64,000 nucleotides of DNA from Streptomyces sp. NBC_01549 (GTDB lineage: Bacteria > Actinomycetota > Actinomycetes > Streptomycetales > Streptomycetaceae): assembly GCF_026339955.1 (NCBI RefSeq), contig NZ_JAPEPW010000003.1, forward strand, positions 838,230-902,229, given 5' to 3'. Shown here piece by piece: positions 27,501 through 37,275 of this stretch. The notes below the pieces were generated by a model that was given only the letters and a program-made list of their open reading frames with translations, searched no databases and had not been told where the DNA came from. Both the position numbers and the translations under genes were made by a program. Positions within the stretch are counted from its first letter, which is position 1; each line of letters opens with the position of its first letter.

Positions 27501-27667
27501 CCCGTGGGTGAAGTAGCCGTGGCGGACCGGCTCAAGTGGTCGGGTGATCAGCGACTTCAGGAAACGAGCACGGCATCTCGCACCGCGTCTGCTGGTCGAG
27601 GCGGGCTTCGCGCACGTCGGCCCAGGCCCTGTGTCCCTGAAGAGTCTCCCGTCTGTAGGTGGCGTTA

Positions 27668-28836
27668 CTGACTTCCCCTCGTCAGGGTGAACTTTCGCGA
27701 AGTCGCTGATGGGTCCGGTGTGGTGGCTATATCCCGTGGTGTGTGAGGTATGGGGATGGGGGCGGGCTGTCTGCTGCGGGACGACGGCGCCGGGAGTCGG
27801 TACGGATGCAGGCGGCCGAGCTGTTCGAGCAGAAGATCAAGCCGATAGAGGTCGCACGGCGCCTGCGGGTGAGCCTGAAGTCGGCCTACCAGTGGTACCA
27901 GCTGTGGCGGGACGGCGGTGCGCGGGCTCTGGTCTCCGGCGGACCGAGCGGATCGCGGTGCCGTCTGTCCCCGCGCTGCCTGGAGAAACTTGCCGGGTAC
28001 CTCGAGCAGGGGCCGGCCGTGCACGGCTGGGTGGAGGACCAGATGTGGACCGCGGCGAAGGGTGGCCACGCTGATCGGCAGGAAGTTCCACGTCTCTTAC
28101 AGCGTCTCCGGGGCGACGAGGCTGATGCACCGGCTCGGATTCAGCCCGCAGGTCCCCGCGCGGCGGGTCGCCGAGCGCGACGAGCAGGCCGTCACTGCGT
28201 GGAAGGAGGCGACCTGGGCGGAGGTAAAAGAGCCCGGGCGGCCTGCGGAGGCTACATCTGCTTCGAGGACGAGGCAGGCTTCACCCGTCGGCCGCCCAAA
28301 GGACGCACCTGGGGCCGGCGCGGCCACACCCCGGTCGTGACAGTCAGCGGGCGACGCTCGGGGCGCCTGTCGGTGGCCGGGCTGATCGCGATGCGGCCGA
28401 GTTCCCGGACCCGGCTGTGCCACCGCCTGCGCACCCATCCCGCGGGCAAGGGCAAACGCCGCAGCATGGGCGAGCGCGACTTCATCGCGCTGATCGACGG
28501 TGTCCACCAACTCGTCAAGGCGCCGATCGTGCTGGTGTGGGACCGGCTCAACACGCACGTCTCCCACGCCATGCGTGAGTTGATCGCCGAGCGTGAATGG
28601 CTGACGATGTTCCTGCTGCCCGCCTACTCGCCCGACCTCAACCCCGTCGAAGACGTGTGGGCACACGTCAAACGCAGCCTGGCCAACCTCGCCGTCGTCG
28701 CCCTCGACCGACTGGAAACGCTCGTCCGCAACCGACTCAAACGCCTGCAGTACCGGGCTGGCACCCTCGACGGTTTCATAGCGGGCACCGGCCTGACCCT
28801 CGACGGTCCAGCGTCACCTTGACGAGCCGAAGTCAG
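27668..28836 (+). mobile_element. IS630-family element with TA target duplication
   Basis: The ends CTGACTTCCCCTCGTCAGGG (27668 on) and the reverse complement of 28814-28836 match at about 19 of 23 positions. Both sides are flanked by TA (27666-27667 and 28837-28838), the duplicated target expected for IS630/Tc1-type elements. One transposase gene, with two compensating frameshifts, fills the element. Confidence 0.85.
27743..28822 (+). pseudogene. IS630-family transposase with two compensating frameshifts
   Basis: From GTG 27743 the frame gives the N-terminal helix-turn-helix (FEQKIKPIEVARRLRVSLKS, AYQWYQLWRDGGARAL). It gives the catalytic C-terminal half with ICFEDEAGFTRRPPKGRTWG (first Asp), VLVWDRLNTHVS (second Asp) and LLPAYSPDLNPVEDVWAHVK (third acid). 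Between about residues 107 and 168 the encoded text is nonsense. The true sequence (TLIGRKFHVSYSVSGATRLM) lies in another frame over 28065-28250. The reading frame stays open for 359 codons, so a scrambled protein could be made, but it probably lacks activity. Confidence 0.85.
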
Positions 28837-28914
28837 TAAACGTCAAGCTCAGTACAACTGAGCAACAGCAGGCCACGATCAAAATCAATAAACAGCCGGA
28901 CCAGCTACGTCACA

Positions 28915-31900
28915 TCAGCGCACCGGACGAGGCTGTGCGGACAAGGCGCGCTTGGCCACCGACTGGCTGCTGCCGGAGGATAGAACTGTAGTGATGTGGT
29001 CTGTGGGGAGCGGGGGGTGGGGGCGAGGGGCGGTGGAGGGGACCAGGCCGACGAGCGCCACGTACTCGGGAAGTGTGAGGTCCCGCTGGTAGGGGTTCCG
29101 GGCGTCGTGAAGCAGGTGCCAGTAGTCCCGGGCGACGGCGTTGCGATCGGTGGAGGCCGACAGGCCCCAGGTTGCCCGGGCTGACTCCCGTACTTCCTCG
29201 AGGGCACGGAAACTGAGCAGCTGTTCACGCTGCGTGGGATCGTTGAGCCGCATGCGTTCGAGGGCCCAGGCGCCCTCCAGCAGGAACTGGTAATCCGCCC
29301 GGTCCTCCACCGCCGCGGTGAAGACGTGACGCAGGAACCGCACCAACCCCATGAGGGTGTCCTCGCGCCAGTGGTCGCTGGGTGGTTCGGCTCCGGGCCA
29401 CCGCATCCCGATCCCCGCAGCCAGCTCTGCCAGCCGGGCTGCGGTCGGCGACGGCCGGAACTCGACCAGACGAGCGCTGTCACCGCCCATGACCATCAGG
29501 ATTCGGTCCTGATCCATCCCCCCCGCACCATCCTCCGCCCACACGGTGTACAGATCGCCGTTGGGTGCGTAGACCGCGTCGTACAGGTCGCCGACCGCGT
29601 CAGCGAGTTGCTGGGCGAGGGAGCTGTGCCACAGCGGGTCGGCGCCCCCCGGCAACTCGCCCGAGCGGCAGGCAGTAAGAACCATCGTTCTGCGGGGCGC
29701 GGGACGGCCGGGCTCGGCAGCGGGCCTGGGCCGGTTGAAACTCTTCCTGTGCCGCAGCACGTCGCCGTTCAGCTGACCAGGGGTGAGCTCTACATTCGTT
29801 CCGTCGTTGGCCGGCAGCAAAAAGTACCGCTGGGGACTCCGTTGCTCGCCGTGCAGGTCAAGCCAGTAGGAGGGCGGCAGATCGCCCGGCCAGGGGTACG
29901 GCAGGGTTCGCGTCCGATCCGACGCTATCCATTCATCGTCGGCTGTCAAATTCTCTGGATAACCGAGCCGATACTGCGTTGTCTCGGGGAGAAATCGCAT
30001 CTCACTGGCTTCCAGCACGGCCCTCATCTCATCGTCGAAAAAAGCTCGACCATACGGGTTTCCCGAACGGTCCACGAGCGGATACGACCGGTATGTCACC
30101 GCTCCTGGCTGCGGGGTTCGGCTCGCGTCGGCCACATCCAGGTTGTCGGGACGGCAACGCACCCACACACCCGGTGAGCGTGTTTCCCGTTCGTTCTCGT
30201 GGGGCCTCATCACCAGGATGTCCAGACCCCGAGGAGAGGTGAACGAGAGCTCCTCGGTGTAGGCCCATACGTCATGTCCGGTCTGGCGGGCCACTGTGCG
30301 CGGCAGATCGAGGTCCACGTCGCCCATGTGGCTCCCGGCGAGGACGATCCCGGTTGCTCCGCTCAGTGTGGGGTCCGCCGCCACCAGACGGGCGAACTCC
30401 TCGTGACTGAGCCCGAGCCACCGGCTGCTGACCCGGTCCCACGCCATCACCGTCCTGCTGGCGGGGTCGTACAGTGCCTGGACGCTGTACGGCCGCATCC
30501 CCGGCTGGTGCCATGGCGCTCTCTGCGACGTGTCCGCGGCGGGGTTCCGCGGATAGCGGAAGGCTGGGGTTATCACGTTACTGGTCAACAGGCGCCGGGG
30601 GATGCCGGCGCTGCCCCAGTCGCGCCCAGGGTTGCCATCGTAGTCGGTGGACGAGCTGTCGTGGTCGAGCAGCGCCCGCTCGGCATGAAAGGCGCGGAGC
30701 TCTTGGGCGGTGCAGGTCCGCCCGGCCCGCCTGACCCGCACGGCCGAATTGACCAGCCGCCGCAGGTCGCCCTCCCCGAGGTCCTCGTAGTTGGTATCGG
30801 TCAGATGGAGCAGATACCGCACCATCGCCTCTGGGGTGTGGATGCCCAATGCCTGGCCGTCCTGGTGCAACAGCTCTCCCACCAGGACGTCGGGAGACAT
30901 ACCCGGATGCGGCACGAAGGGCACCGGCGTCGCCCTGACGGGCCTGATACCACCCGTGCGGGGGCGTTGGACGGCCTGCGGCTGGCGCCCGGCGCGCCCC
31001 GAGCGCTTCGGCGTCACGGCATGACCACCGCGCACCCGGCCGGCCCGGACGACCGCGCCGGTGCCCTCAGAAGACTGACCATGTCTACTGGCCACGCCAC
31101 CCACCGTTGCCGTCGTACCCGTGGTGACGCCGTCGGCCGGGAGGAAAGTATGGGCATCCGGGGCGGTGGAGCGTGCCTCCAGGAGAGCGCCCTCCGCGGC
31201 GGCGTCCGGCGGCACCCTGGTAGCTGGTGTGTGCGTGGCCGAGTCCTCTCGTGTGGTGGGGTTTTCTGTGGCGGTGTGCTCGGCGGCGGCGTGCTGAGGG
31301 CGGGGGGCGGTTGGGGCCGTCATGGGTATGGGGTCAGGTCCGGCCGTGAAGGGTCGGGTGACGGCTGTGTGGCGTGCCGGTGGTCGGAAAGCGACCTGAG
31401 CTCTGTCGACTCCTGGCGCGGGTACCCGGCCGGAGCCCGCGGAGGAATCACTGGACGTCACCATGTCCGACGGTGGCCGTCCAGACCCGACCGCACCGGC
31501 AGTCTCCTGGGCACGGCTGCCGCCGGGAACCGCCGTGACGGCACTCCGGACAGTTCCGGCGCCGGCCGCGGCAGCGGAGGTGGCATGGGTGGGCTCGGGC
31601 TTGCCGATGCGCCGGCGGTCCGTGAACGTGGCGTGCAGGTGGTTCGTCCCGGCACCGCCAGCGACGCCGGCTGGCGGGGTGACTGCGGATTCGTTCTTTT
31701 CTGACTCTGTGGACGTCGCGGTGTGCGCCGGGCCGGCCTCGGTGGAGGTGCCGGCGGCCGGCACCTCCACCCGACTCCCGGTGATGCGGTCCACAGCCGG
31801 GGACGGCACTGTTCCGGCATCCACCGCATGTTCGGCAACAGCATCGGTCTTTACGCCCGGCACCGGGGTCGCCGCGGTCACGGGTCCCGCGGTAGGCGCG

Positions 31901-34041
31901 TCCCTGGTGAAATACCGGGCCGGTGCAAAGCCCGGTACGCCCGACGGGCGGGAACTCACGGTATGGGCCTGCGCGGCCCGCACTGTCCCCGCAGGCAAGT
32001 CCGGAGCGGAACCTTGCCCCCCGCCCGCACCGGACAACTCGCCGTCCACGGCACTGGCCGCAGAAGCATGCGCCGCTGCGGCCGCGACCGTCCCCGGACC
32101 GGCAGCGCTCGCCGGCTCCATCCCCGCCGTGCCTGTCGCGGCCGCCGTGTCGATTGGTCCGGACGACGAGGCGACTGCGGCAGCATACGGCTCCCTCGGC
32201 ACCAGAGAACTCCTGGCCGCTGAAGGGATCCCGGCTGCTGCGGGGACTGCTGTCTCCGTGGCGGGGGATGGTGCGTTGGTCTGTGTTTGGGTCGGGTGGG
32301 CTGGTGTGTGGGTCTGTGTGGGTGTGAGTCCTGCGGCGATAACGGTCGCGTCGCTTGCGCCTTCGGTCCCAGTGGCCGTACCGGAGGGCTCTGCGCCCGT
32401 GCCGGAGGGCTCTGCGCCCGTGCCGGAGGGCTCTGCGCCCGCCGCGGTCCGCGTGGGAGCTGGATCGGCGGTGGCAGCGGCGGGTGCTGTGCCGGGGTGT
32501 GCGCCTCGCAGTTCTGTGTGGAAGCCCGGCAGTCCACCGGGCGCGGCACCACCCTCCGCGGCCGCCCCAGCCGCAGCCGGAAGAGCTGTGTACCGGGGCG
32601 GTCCGGATGCCGTGCCATCCCCGGCCCCGGCCCCGGCGCTTGCCCCGGCTCCCGGAGCGGCGACCGGACCCGTCCCGCCTGCCGTTGCCGGCCCCGCCTG
32701 CGTCTGCGGCGGCCCGGCCGGGCGGGAGACGACTTCGGCCTTTACGGGTGTGCCGGAGGGCGCGAACGGTGACGTGCCGGCCGGGACCGTTGCCCCCGGT
32801 CCGGTTGGGCCCGGCATCCCCTTCGTCGTGTCGCCGGTCTTGAGGTCCAGCTCCGTAAACCCGCCACCGCCCTCACCATGGGGGATGTCGATGTGGGGGA
32901 TGTGGATGTGGGGGATGTGGATGTGGGGCCGTTCCGCCATGACACCGACGGCACCGGAGATGAACCCGAACGGCAGACTGCTGTCATACCCCGACACGAC
33001 ATTGCCCAGGACCGTGGCACCCAGCCCCGCCGCCCCGCCCACCGCGGCCCTGGCCGGCAGCGACCTCAGCCCCGCGGCACTCTTCCACTCCGTGAAGTTC
33101 TCCGCCTTCCACGCCGGCCGCGTAACCGCCGGCGGCGTCACCCAGCTCGTCATCTCCGCCCGGACCCCGGCCACACGAATGACCCGCTCCTCACCCTTGA
33201 GGCCCTCCGCGTCAGCCCTGCGCGCCCCGAACTTCTCCCCCAGCCTGCCCACCGCGGACTGCACCCCATGAATCAGACCCGCGCCCAGCATGCCACCGGC
33301 CACACCCGTCAACGCGCCGAACGCCGTGCTCTGCGTGTTCCACGACCGCCGCGTCCCCGCCGCCATCTGACCGGCCTGGATCCCCACGTCCAGACCCACG
33401 TTGAAAGCCGTGCCCGCCAGCGCGCCGTTGACCATCCTGCCGCCCAGCTCACCCGCCGAACGCGCCACACCCTTGTCCACACCCAGCCGCTCCAGCAACT
33501 GCGCGATCCGGCTCGCGGAAGCCGCACCCGCCGCCTGCAACGCACGCGAGAACGACGCACGCGCGGCCACCGAACGCAAAATCCGGCCCAGCAGCGTCCT
33601 GGCCACCACCGCCGCCGCGGCCTCCACCGCCTCGATCAACGCCGAAACACCCGGCACCCACGACCACGGCAGCAACGCCGCCAGCTCCGCCGCCAGCCAG
33701 ATCATCACCGCGATGATCATCAACTTGCCGTACTGGATCTCCGCCGCGGTCGACTTCGCCGAATCCCCCAACGCGGTCGCCGTCTCCACCAGATCCGGTA
33801 TCACGGACGACAGCCGGTCCAGCAGATCCGTCATCGCCTCACCGGCCGGACCGGTCGCACTGGCAGCCGCACCGGGAATCACACGCCGCAACGCCTCAAG
33901 GATCTCACCCAGCAGCCGGGCCGCCTCCTGGTCCAGCTGCCCCAGCTCCCACAGGAGCCCCTCCTTGACCTTCGGCCACCGGTCACCGATCACGACCGGC
34001 GCCAGCCAGGCCAACGCCCCCGGCAACTCGATGGTGTCCAC
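28915..34041 (-). CDS. Giant polymorphic-effector-like protein (1708 residues)
   Basis: The gene starts at GTG 34041, two bases after the stop of the WXG100-like gene. Residues 1-100 are helical, as in type VII-linked effectors. Hydrophobic helices lie near 104-150 (IIAVMIWLAAELAALLPWSW). A glycine/alanine-rich region follows at 200-390, then tandem IPHIHIPH motifs and about 600 residues of Pro/Ala/Thr-rich linker. From about 1060 a folded part begins: SPDVLVGELLHQDGQALGIH, then VLAGSHMGDVDLDLPR (His near 1238) and MVLTACRSGELPGG (Cys near 1458). The Ala-Cys-Arg-Ser-Gly motif recalls caspase-like or lonely-Cys modules of giant Streptomyces proteins. I infer an exported or surface effector; the enzyme activity is unproven. 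No immunity gene is obvious. Confidence 0.8.
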   Translation of the reverse strand: MDTIELPGALAWLAPVVIGDRWPKVKEGLLWELGQLDQEAARLLGEILEALRRVIPGAAASATGPAGEAMTDLLDRLSSVIPDLVETATALGDSAKSTAAEIQYGKLMIIAVMIWLAAELAALLPWSWVPGVSALIEAVEAAAAVVARTLLGRILRSVAARASFSRALQAAGAASASRIAQLLERLGVDKGVARSAGELGGRMVNGALAGTAFNVGLDVGIQAGQMAAGTRRSWNTQSTAFGALTGVAGGMLGAGLIHGVQSAVGRLGEKFGARRADAEGLKGEERVIRVAGVRAEMTSWVTPPAVTRPAWKAENFTEWKSAAGLRSLPARAAVGGAAGLGATVLGNVVSGYDSSLPFGFISGAVGVMAERPHIHIPHIHIPHIDIPHGEGGGGFTELDLKTGDTTKGMPGPTGPGATVPAGTSPFAPSGTPVKAEVVSRPAGPPQTQAGPATAGGTGPVAAPGAGASAGAGAGDGTASGPPRYTALPAAAGAAAEGGAAPGGLPGFHTELRGAHPGTAPAAATADPAPTRTAAGAEPSGTGAEPSGTGAEPSGTATGTEGASDATVIAAGLTPTQTHTPAHPTQTQTNAPSPATETAVPAAAGIPSAARSSLVPREPYAAAVASSSGPIDTAAATGTAGMEPASAAGPGTVAAAAAHASAASAVDGELSGAGGGQGSAPDLPAGTVRAAQAHTVSSRPSGVPGFAPARYFTRDAPTAGPVTAATPVPGVKTDAVAEHAVDAGTVPSPAVDRITGSRVEVPAAGTSTEAGPAHTATSTESEKNESAVTPPAGVAGGAGTNHLHATFTDRRRIGKPEPTHATSAAAAGAGTVRSAVTAVPGGSRAQETAGAVGSGRPPSDMVTSSDSSAGSGRVPAPGVDRAQVAFRPPARHTAVTRPFTAGPDPIPMTAPTAPRPQHAAAEHTATENPTTREDSATHTPATRVPPDAAAEGALLEARSTAPDAHTFLPADGVTTGTTATVGGVASRHGQSSEGTGAVVRAGRVRGGHAVTPKRSGRAGRQPQAVQRPRTGGIRPVRATPVPFVPHPGMSPDVLVGELLHQDGQALGIHTPEAMVRYLLHLTDTNYEDLGEGDLRRLVNSAVRVRRAGRTCTAQELRAFHAERALLDHDSSSTDYDGNPGRDWGSAGIPRRLLTSNVITPAFRYPRNPAADTSQRAPWHQPGMRPYSVQALYDPASRTVMAWDRVSSRWLGLSHEEFARLVAADPTLSGATGIVLAGSHMGDVDLDLPRTVARQTGHDVWAYTEELSFTSPRGLDILVMRPHENERETRSPGVWVRCRPDNLDVADASRTPQPGAVTYRSYPLVDRSGNPYGRAFFDDEMRAVLEASEMRFLPETTQYRLGYPENLTADDEWIASDRTRTLPYPWPGDLPPSYWLDLHGEQRSPQRYFLLPANDGTNVELTPGQLNGDVLRHRKSFNRPRPAAEPGRPAPRRTMVLTACRSGELPGGADPLWHSSLAQQLADAVGDLYDAVYAPNGDLYTVWAEDGAGGMDQDRILMVMGGDSARLVEFRPSPTAARLAELAAGIGMRWPGAEPPSDHWREDTLMGLVRFLRHVFTAAVEDRADYQFLLEGAWALERMRLNDPTQREQLLSFRALEEVRESARATWGLSASTDRNAVARDYWHLLHDARNPYQRDLTLPEYVALVGLVPSTAPRPHPPLPTDHITTVLSSGSSQSVAKRALSAQPRPVR
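32381..32440 (-). repeat. Three 21-bp tandem repeats inside the giant gene
   Basis: The unit CCGGAGGGCTCTGCGCCCGTG occurs nearly three times without a gap (32381, 32402 and 32423). On the coding strand it encodes a repeated seven-residue GTGAEPS unit. Such repeats can change number by slippage. Confidence 0.9.
32880..32930 (-). repeat. 15-bp tandem repeats encoding IPHIH units
   Basis: About three copies of a GATGTGGATGTGGGG-type unit encode a histidine-rich IPHIHIPHIHIPHIDIPH run in the giant protein. Alternating Ile and His with Pro suggests a beta-strand-like or metal-binding segment, an inference. Confidence 0.88.
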
Positions 34042-34043
34042 GC

Positions 34044-34361
34044 TCAGCTGTCCCTGAGATCGGCGGCGATCTTCCCGGTCGTCTCATCCACCCGCTGGAA
34101 CACACCCGCCGTGCCATGCGCCGCGTCCGCCGAACCCGCCCCCAGCGGACCCAGACCCTGTACTGCCTCCACCAGCCCCTGCTGAGCCGGCAGGAAACTC
34201 TCCCTCAACTGCCGGCCCTCCTCACCATCACCGAAAACATCCCCGTCGCCCAACTCCCGCGTCCGCGCCCCGAGCCGGTCCGCGACCTCCTTCCACCGCT
34301 CACCCAACTCACCCAGAGCCGCCCCCACCCGGGCCACCCCCTCAGCGTCATTCCTGACCAT
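34044..34361 (-). CDS. WXG100-like small helical protein
   Basis: The 105-residue protein starts at ATG 34361. It is almost all helix-forming, with the heptad-like ALGELGERWKEVADRLGAR, a central acidic GDGDVFGDGEEG turn and a second helix AQQGLVEAVQGL, the hairpin plan of WXG100/ESAT-6-like proteins, although the middle motif is not a canonical WXG. Its stop is two bases before the GTG of the giant gene, so the two are surely one operon. Family knowledge suggests a secretion partner or chaperone for the giant protein. No type VII secretion genes are in the window. The frame is open further upstream, but that part has poor coding character. Confidence 0.72.
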   Translation of the reverse strand: MVRNDAEGVARVGAALGELGERWKEVADRLGARTRELGDGDVFGDGEEGRQLRESFLPAQQGLVEAVQGLGPLGAGSADAAHGTAGVFQRVDETTGKIAADLRDS

Positions 34362-34744
34362 CCCACCCACCACCAACCACCCCCCACACCAACACCCCGC
34401 CATCCTGCGGAGGCAGGGACCTGCCTGTCCTCCATGCCCGGCGGTCCGTTCGGACGGACTCATGCCATACAGCTCGCAAGGGCACGCGCACCGCCGCTCG
34501 CACGGCGTACGCATCACTGCCCCTGCACCCTCTGAGCCCTGGCTTACCGGCACACACCGCCACTCAACCGCGCTGTGCGCCCCCGGGCCGGCCATCCCGA
34601 GCGCAGGACGCCTTTCCGTCCCCGAGGAAGGGCCCCAACGGGCCTGCGCCGTCATTCCTGACATGCAGTGTCACGAATCAGGCTCTGCCAAGCCCACCAG
34701 CTCGTCGATCAACTGGTCGTCCACGGCCTTCGCCGACGCAGCCT
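34362..34744. other. Upstream region of the giant effector operon
   Basis: About 380 bp with no supported gene. It should carry the promoter of the WXG100-like/giant operon on the minus strand. No clear operator repeat was seen. Confidence 0.45.
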
Positions 34745-35200
34745 GTGGACTCGGCGGTCTCGGCGGCCTCGGACTCGGACACGTTCTCACTGGTCATCGA
34801 TGCATCTTCCATGATCGGGAGTTACGCCGACGATTTACAGTCCCTTTACCACCAGGAGTTCGGGCCGGACAACGACTGCGGCTGGGAGAACTGGGCTGGC
34901 CCGGCAGGAACGGCGGGGCGGCTCGCCGAAACCCTGGGCATTTCCACCCTGGCCGACCTCGGCTACGAGAACGCTGCAGACGGCCTGCGCCACCCGGCCA
35001 AGAAGCCCAAGGGCGGTGAACTCACCGAGTCCGGCCAGGCGTTCAACGCCGTGATCCGGGGCATCCAATCCACCCCGTTGCCGAGCGGGCCAACGCCCTG
35101 CTGAAGGTCACCTTCAAGGCCCTGCGCCGGGTCAGCCCGCCCCTGCGCCATCACCCGGATAGCCCTCGTCCTGCTCCAGCTCGCCCTGGGGGGTACGCGT
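34745..35200 (+). pseudogene. DDE_Tnp_4 (IS5-type) transposase tail joined to an unknown fragment
   Basis: From about 34945 the frame reads STLADLGYENAADGLRHPAK, KPKGGELTESGQAFN and, after a frameshift near 35070, VAERANALLKVTFKALRRVS. That is the C-terminal end of a DDE_Tnp_4 transposase. The preceding 65 codons (FSLVIDASSMIGSYADDLQS, then WENWAGPAGTAGRLAETLG) are open and of normal composition but match nothing I know. I infer a fusion of a gene end with an IS fragment by deletion. Confidence 0.6.
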
Positions 35201-36114
35201 GAGTGGCATACGTCGTGCATGGCGGGCCAAGTGCGGGCGGAGGCGAGGACGATCCGGTCGTACAGGCGGCGGATCTCGTTCATGGTCGGGGGGCGAGTGG
35301 TGTCGGCTAGGCGGGTATGTGCCGGCTCCGCATAGCGGTGAGGAAGGCCATGGCGAGCATGCACACGGGGCGTGCCGGTACCACGAGCACCACTTGCGAA
35401 CTTCGTGCTCGTCGAGGCCGACCTGGCCTTTTGCGGCCTGGAACGCCTCCTCGACCATCCACCGCTGCCCGGCGGCGGTGACCAGTTCAGCCAAGGTGGT
35501 GCCCGGGGCGGTGTGGCAGAGGAAGTAGGCGACCTCGCGGACGAGCTCGCCGGTCTTCTTGTCCTTCTTGTTGGGCACGGTCGAGCGGCGGATCAGCAGA
35601 TGTCTTTCGAAGGCTTGCAGGGTGGGGGCGAGTTGGACGCTGGCCCAGTCGTACTCGCGCCGCCCCTTGGCGCCGCTGGCGCACGAGCGGCGCTCGAACG
35701 TCCCTTGGGCACGAGAGCGTACAGCTCGCGGGCCTGCCGGGTACGGTCGTCGGGCAGCGGCAGCACCTCGTTCTTGGGGATCGCCAGCACACAGCGCACC
35801 CGGCGCTCTTCCAGCCAGGCGCGCAGCGCGCGGCACTGGCCGTACGCCTCGTCGGCAAGGACGTAGGTGAAGGGCACGCCGGCGTCCAGGGCGCGCTCCA
35901 GCACGCGCCGGGCCAGCTCCGGCTTGGTCGCCACCGTGGTGGCCCGTTCGGGCGGGATGCCCTGCTCGGCACAGCGACGCTCGTGGTCGGCGGTGGTGCC
36001 GACCCAGGCGCGTCCGAGGTAGAGCTCGCGGTCAATGAGCGTGCGGCCCCGGCTGGAGCCGTAGGACAGGTGCAGGCTGACCTGGGCGTTCTCGATCCGG
36101 CCAGGGGCCCGCAT
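35140..36114 (-). pseudogene. IS701-type transposase relic, 5'-truncated
   Basis: Minus-strand blocks read GRIENAQVSLHLSYGSSRGR, LIDRELYLGRAWVG and VPFTYVLADEAYGQCRALRA (second catalytic Asp). After a frameshift near 35700 they read YDWASVQLAPTLQAFERHLL and MVEEAFQAAKGQVGLDEHEV with the catalytic Glu. The N-terminal third is missing and the C-terminus is frameshifted. It belongs to a different IS701 branch from the element at 2382-7140. Confidence 0.82.
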
Positions 36115-36129
36115 TTCAATAAGTGCTCT

Positions 36130-37230
36130 TTAGTCCGGTGAATGCCGCCAGGTCCACGCCATCTCGGTTCCGCCCCGGGAACGCAGGGCGACGCACCGCA
36201 TACTGTCCACAGCTGGGGCGCCGAGTACCAGCTCTCTGGCGGTCTTCGGCGTGTCGAGGCGGGCCGCGTCGGTCACCGGCAGGGTGTCGCGGCACGCCGG
36301 AGTCGTGTCAGTTCGGTGGCCGACTCGCAGTGGAGGCGGCCCTGGTGCACCGAGAGTTCGCGCGGCAGGCTCATGAAGCGAACGGCTGGTCCGCTGAGGG
36401 CGGCGGGGGCGTAGTGGGTGCGGATCCAGCCGAACTGGATGCGTCGGCCGTCCGCCGTCCAGTACGACTGCGGAGCGTAGAAGCGGTCGCCCACGTCCAC
36501 TACGCCGGCTTCGCGTACTTCGAAGCCGATGCCTGAGGTGGTGCCGGTCATCTACCAGATCGCAGGCCCCCTCGCCGTCGTCGTTCGTGGATGACGGAGA
36601 CCAGCAGAGCTCCGGTGTCCTCCACGGCGAAGTAGCCTGGGCACTCCCATACCGCGCCCGGTACCTTCGAGCCGGCCCGGTCGACGAAGACTCCGTTGTG
36701 GTCCCACGCCCGCGGGTCGGGCGAGGACAGCGCGAACACCGAGCCCCCGTGCTCGCGGCGGGTGCCCGCGACGAGCTGTCGCCACCGGCCGTCCTCCCTC
36801 CACACGCTGTAATCGCTGAATCCGGTGATGTCGGCGGCGGGCGGAGCAAGGACAAGGGGGTTGGCCGGGTCTTTGACGAAGCCCGACAGGCCGTCGTCGG
36901 CGGCGCGTGCGAGACGGGGGAGTTGGGCGTCGCCGAGTACACCGGTGTAGAGGTATCGAGACGCCACCGTCGTGCTCGACCGCGCAGCCCGCGGTCGCGT
37001 CGTAGGGCGCGGTCTCCTGCGGGCCGGGGAAGAGCGCCACCTCGTGCTCGGTCCAGGTGAGCAGGTCCGGGGAACTGGCATGGCCCCAGCGCGGGTTGGT
37101 GAAGTCGGTGCCGTCCGGGTACTACGGCCGGGTCGGCGGCCGCAGCACCAGCGGGGCGGTCAGGCTGTGGTCCGCGAACAGCGCTTCCAAGGCCCCGCGC
37201 CGCCGCTCGTATGGCCAGCCGGTCAGGTCG
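36130..37230 (-). pseudogene. GH32 beta-fructosidase gene, broken
   Basis: The minus strand contains GH32 blocks in three frames. They read WGHASSPDLLTWTEHEVALF, YDATAGCAVEHDGG, FSDYSVWREDGRWRQLVAGT (Arg-Asp-Pro-like region), VWECPGYFAVEDTGALLVSV (WECP, carrying the acid/base Glu) and FYAPQSYWTADGRRIQFGWI. The order is that of levanase/invertase-type enzymes. The N-terminal nucleophile block (WLNDPNG) is missing and at least three frameshifts and stops are present. The original enzyme would have cut sucrose or fructans. Confidence 0.8.
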
Positions 37231-37275
37231 GTGCCGTCTTCGCCACACCGGCCCCGCGCCGGGCGCGGGTGCGGG

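Noticed and set aside
32381..32930. Possible CRISPR-like array
   Set aside because: The repeats are contiguous, 15 and 21 bp long, in frame inside a coding region and without spacers.
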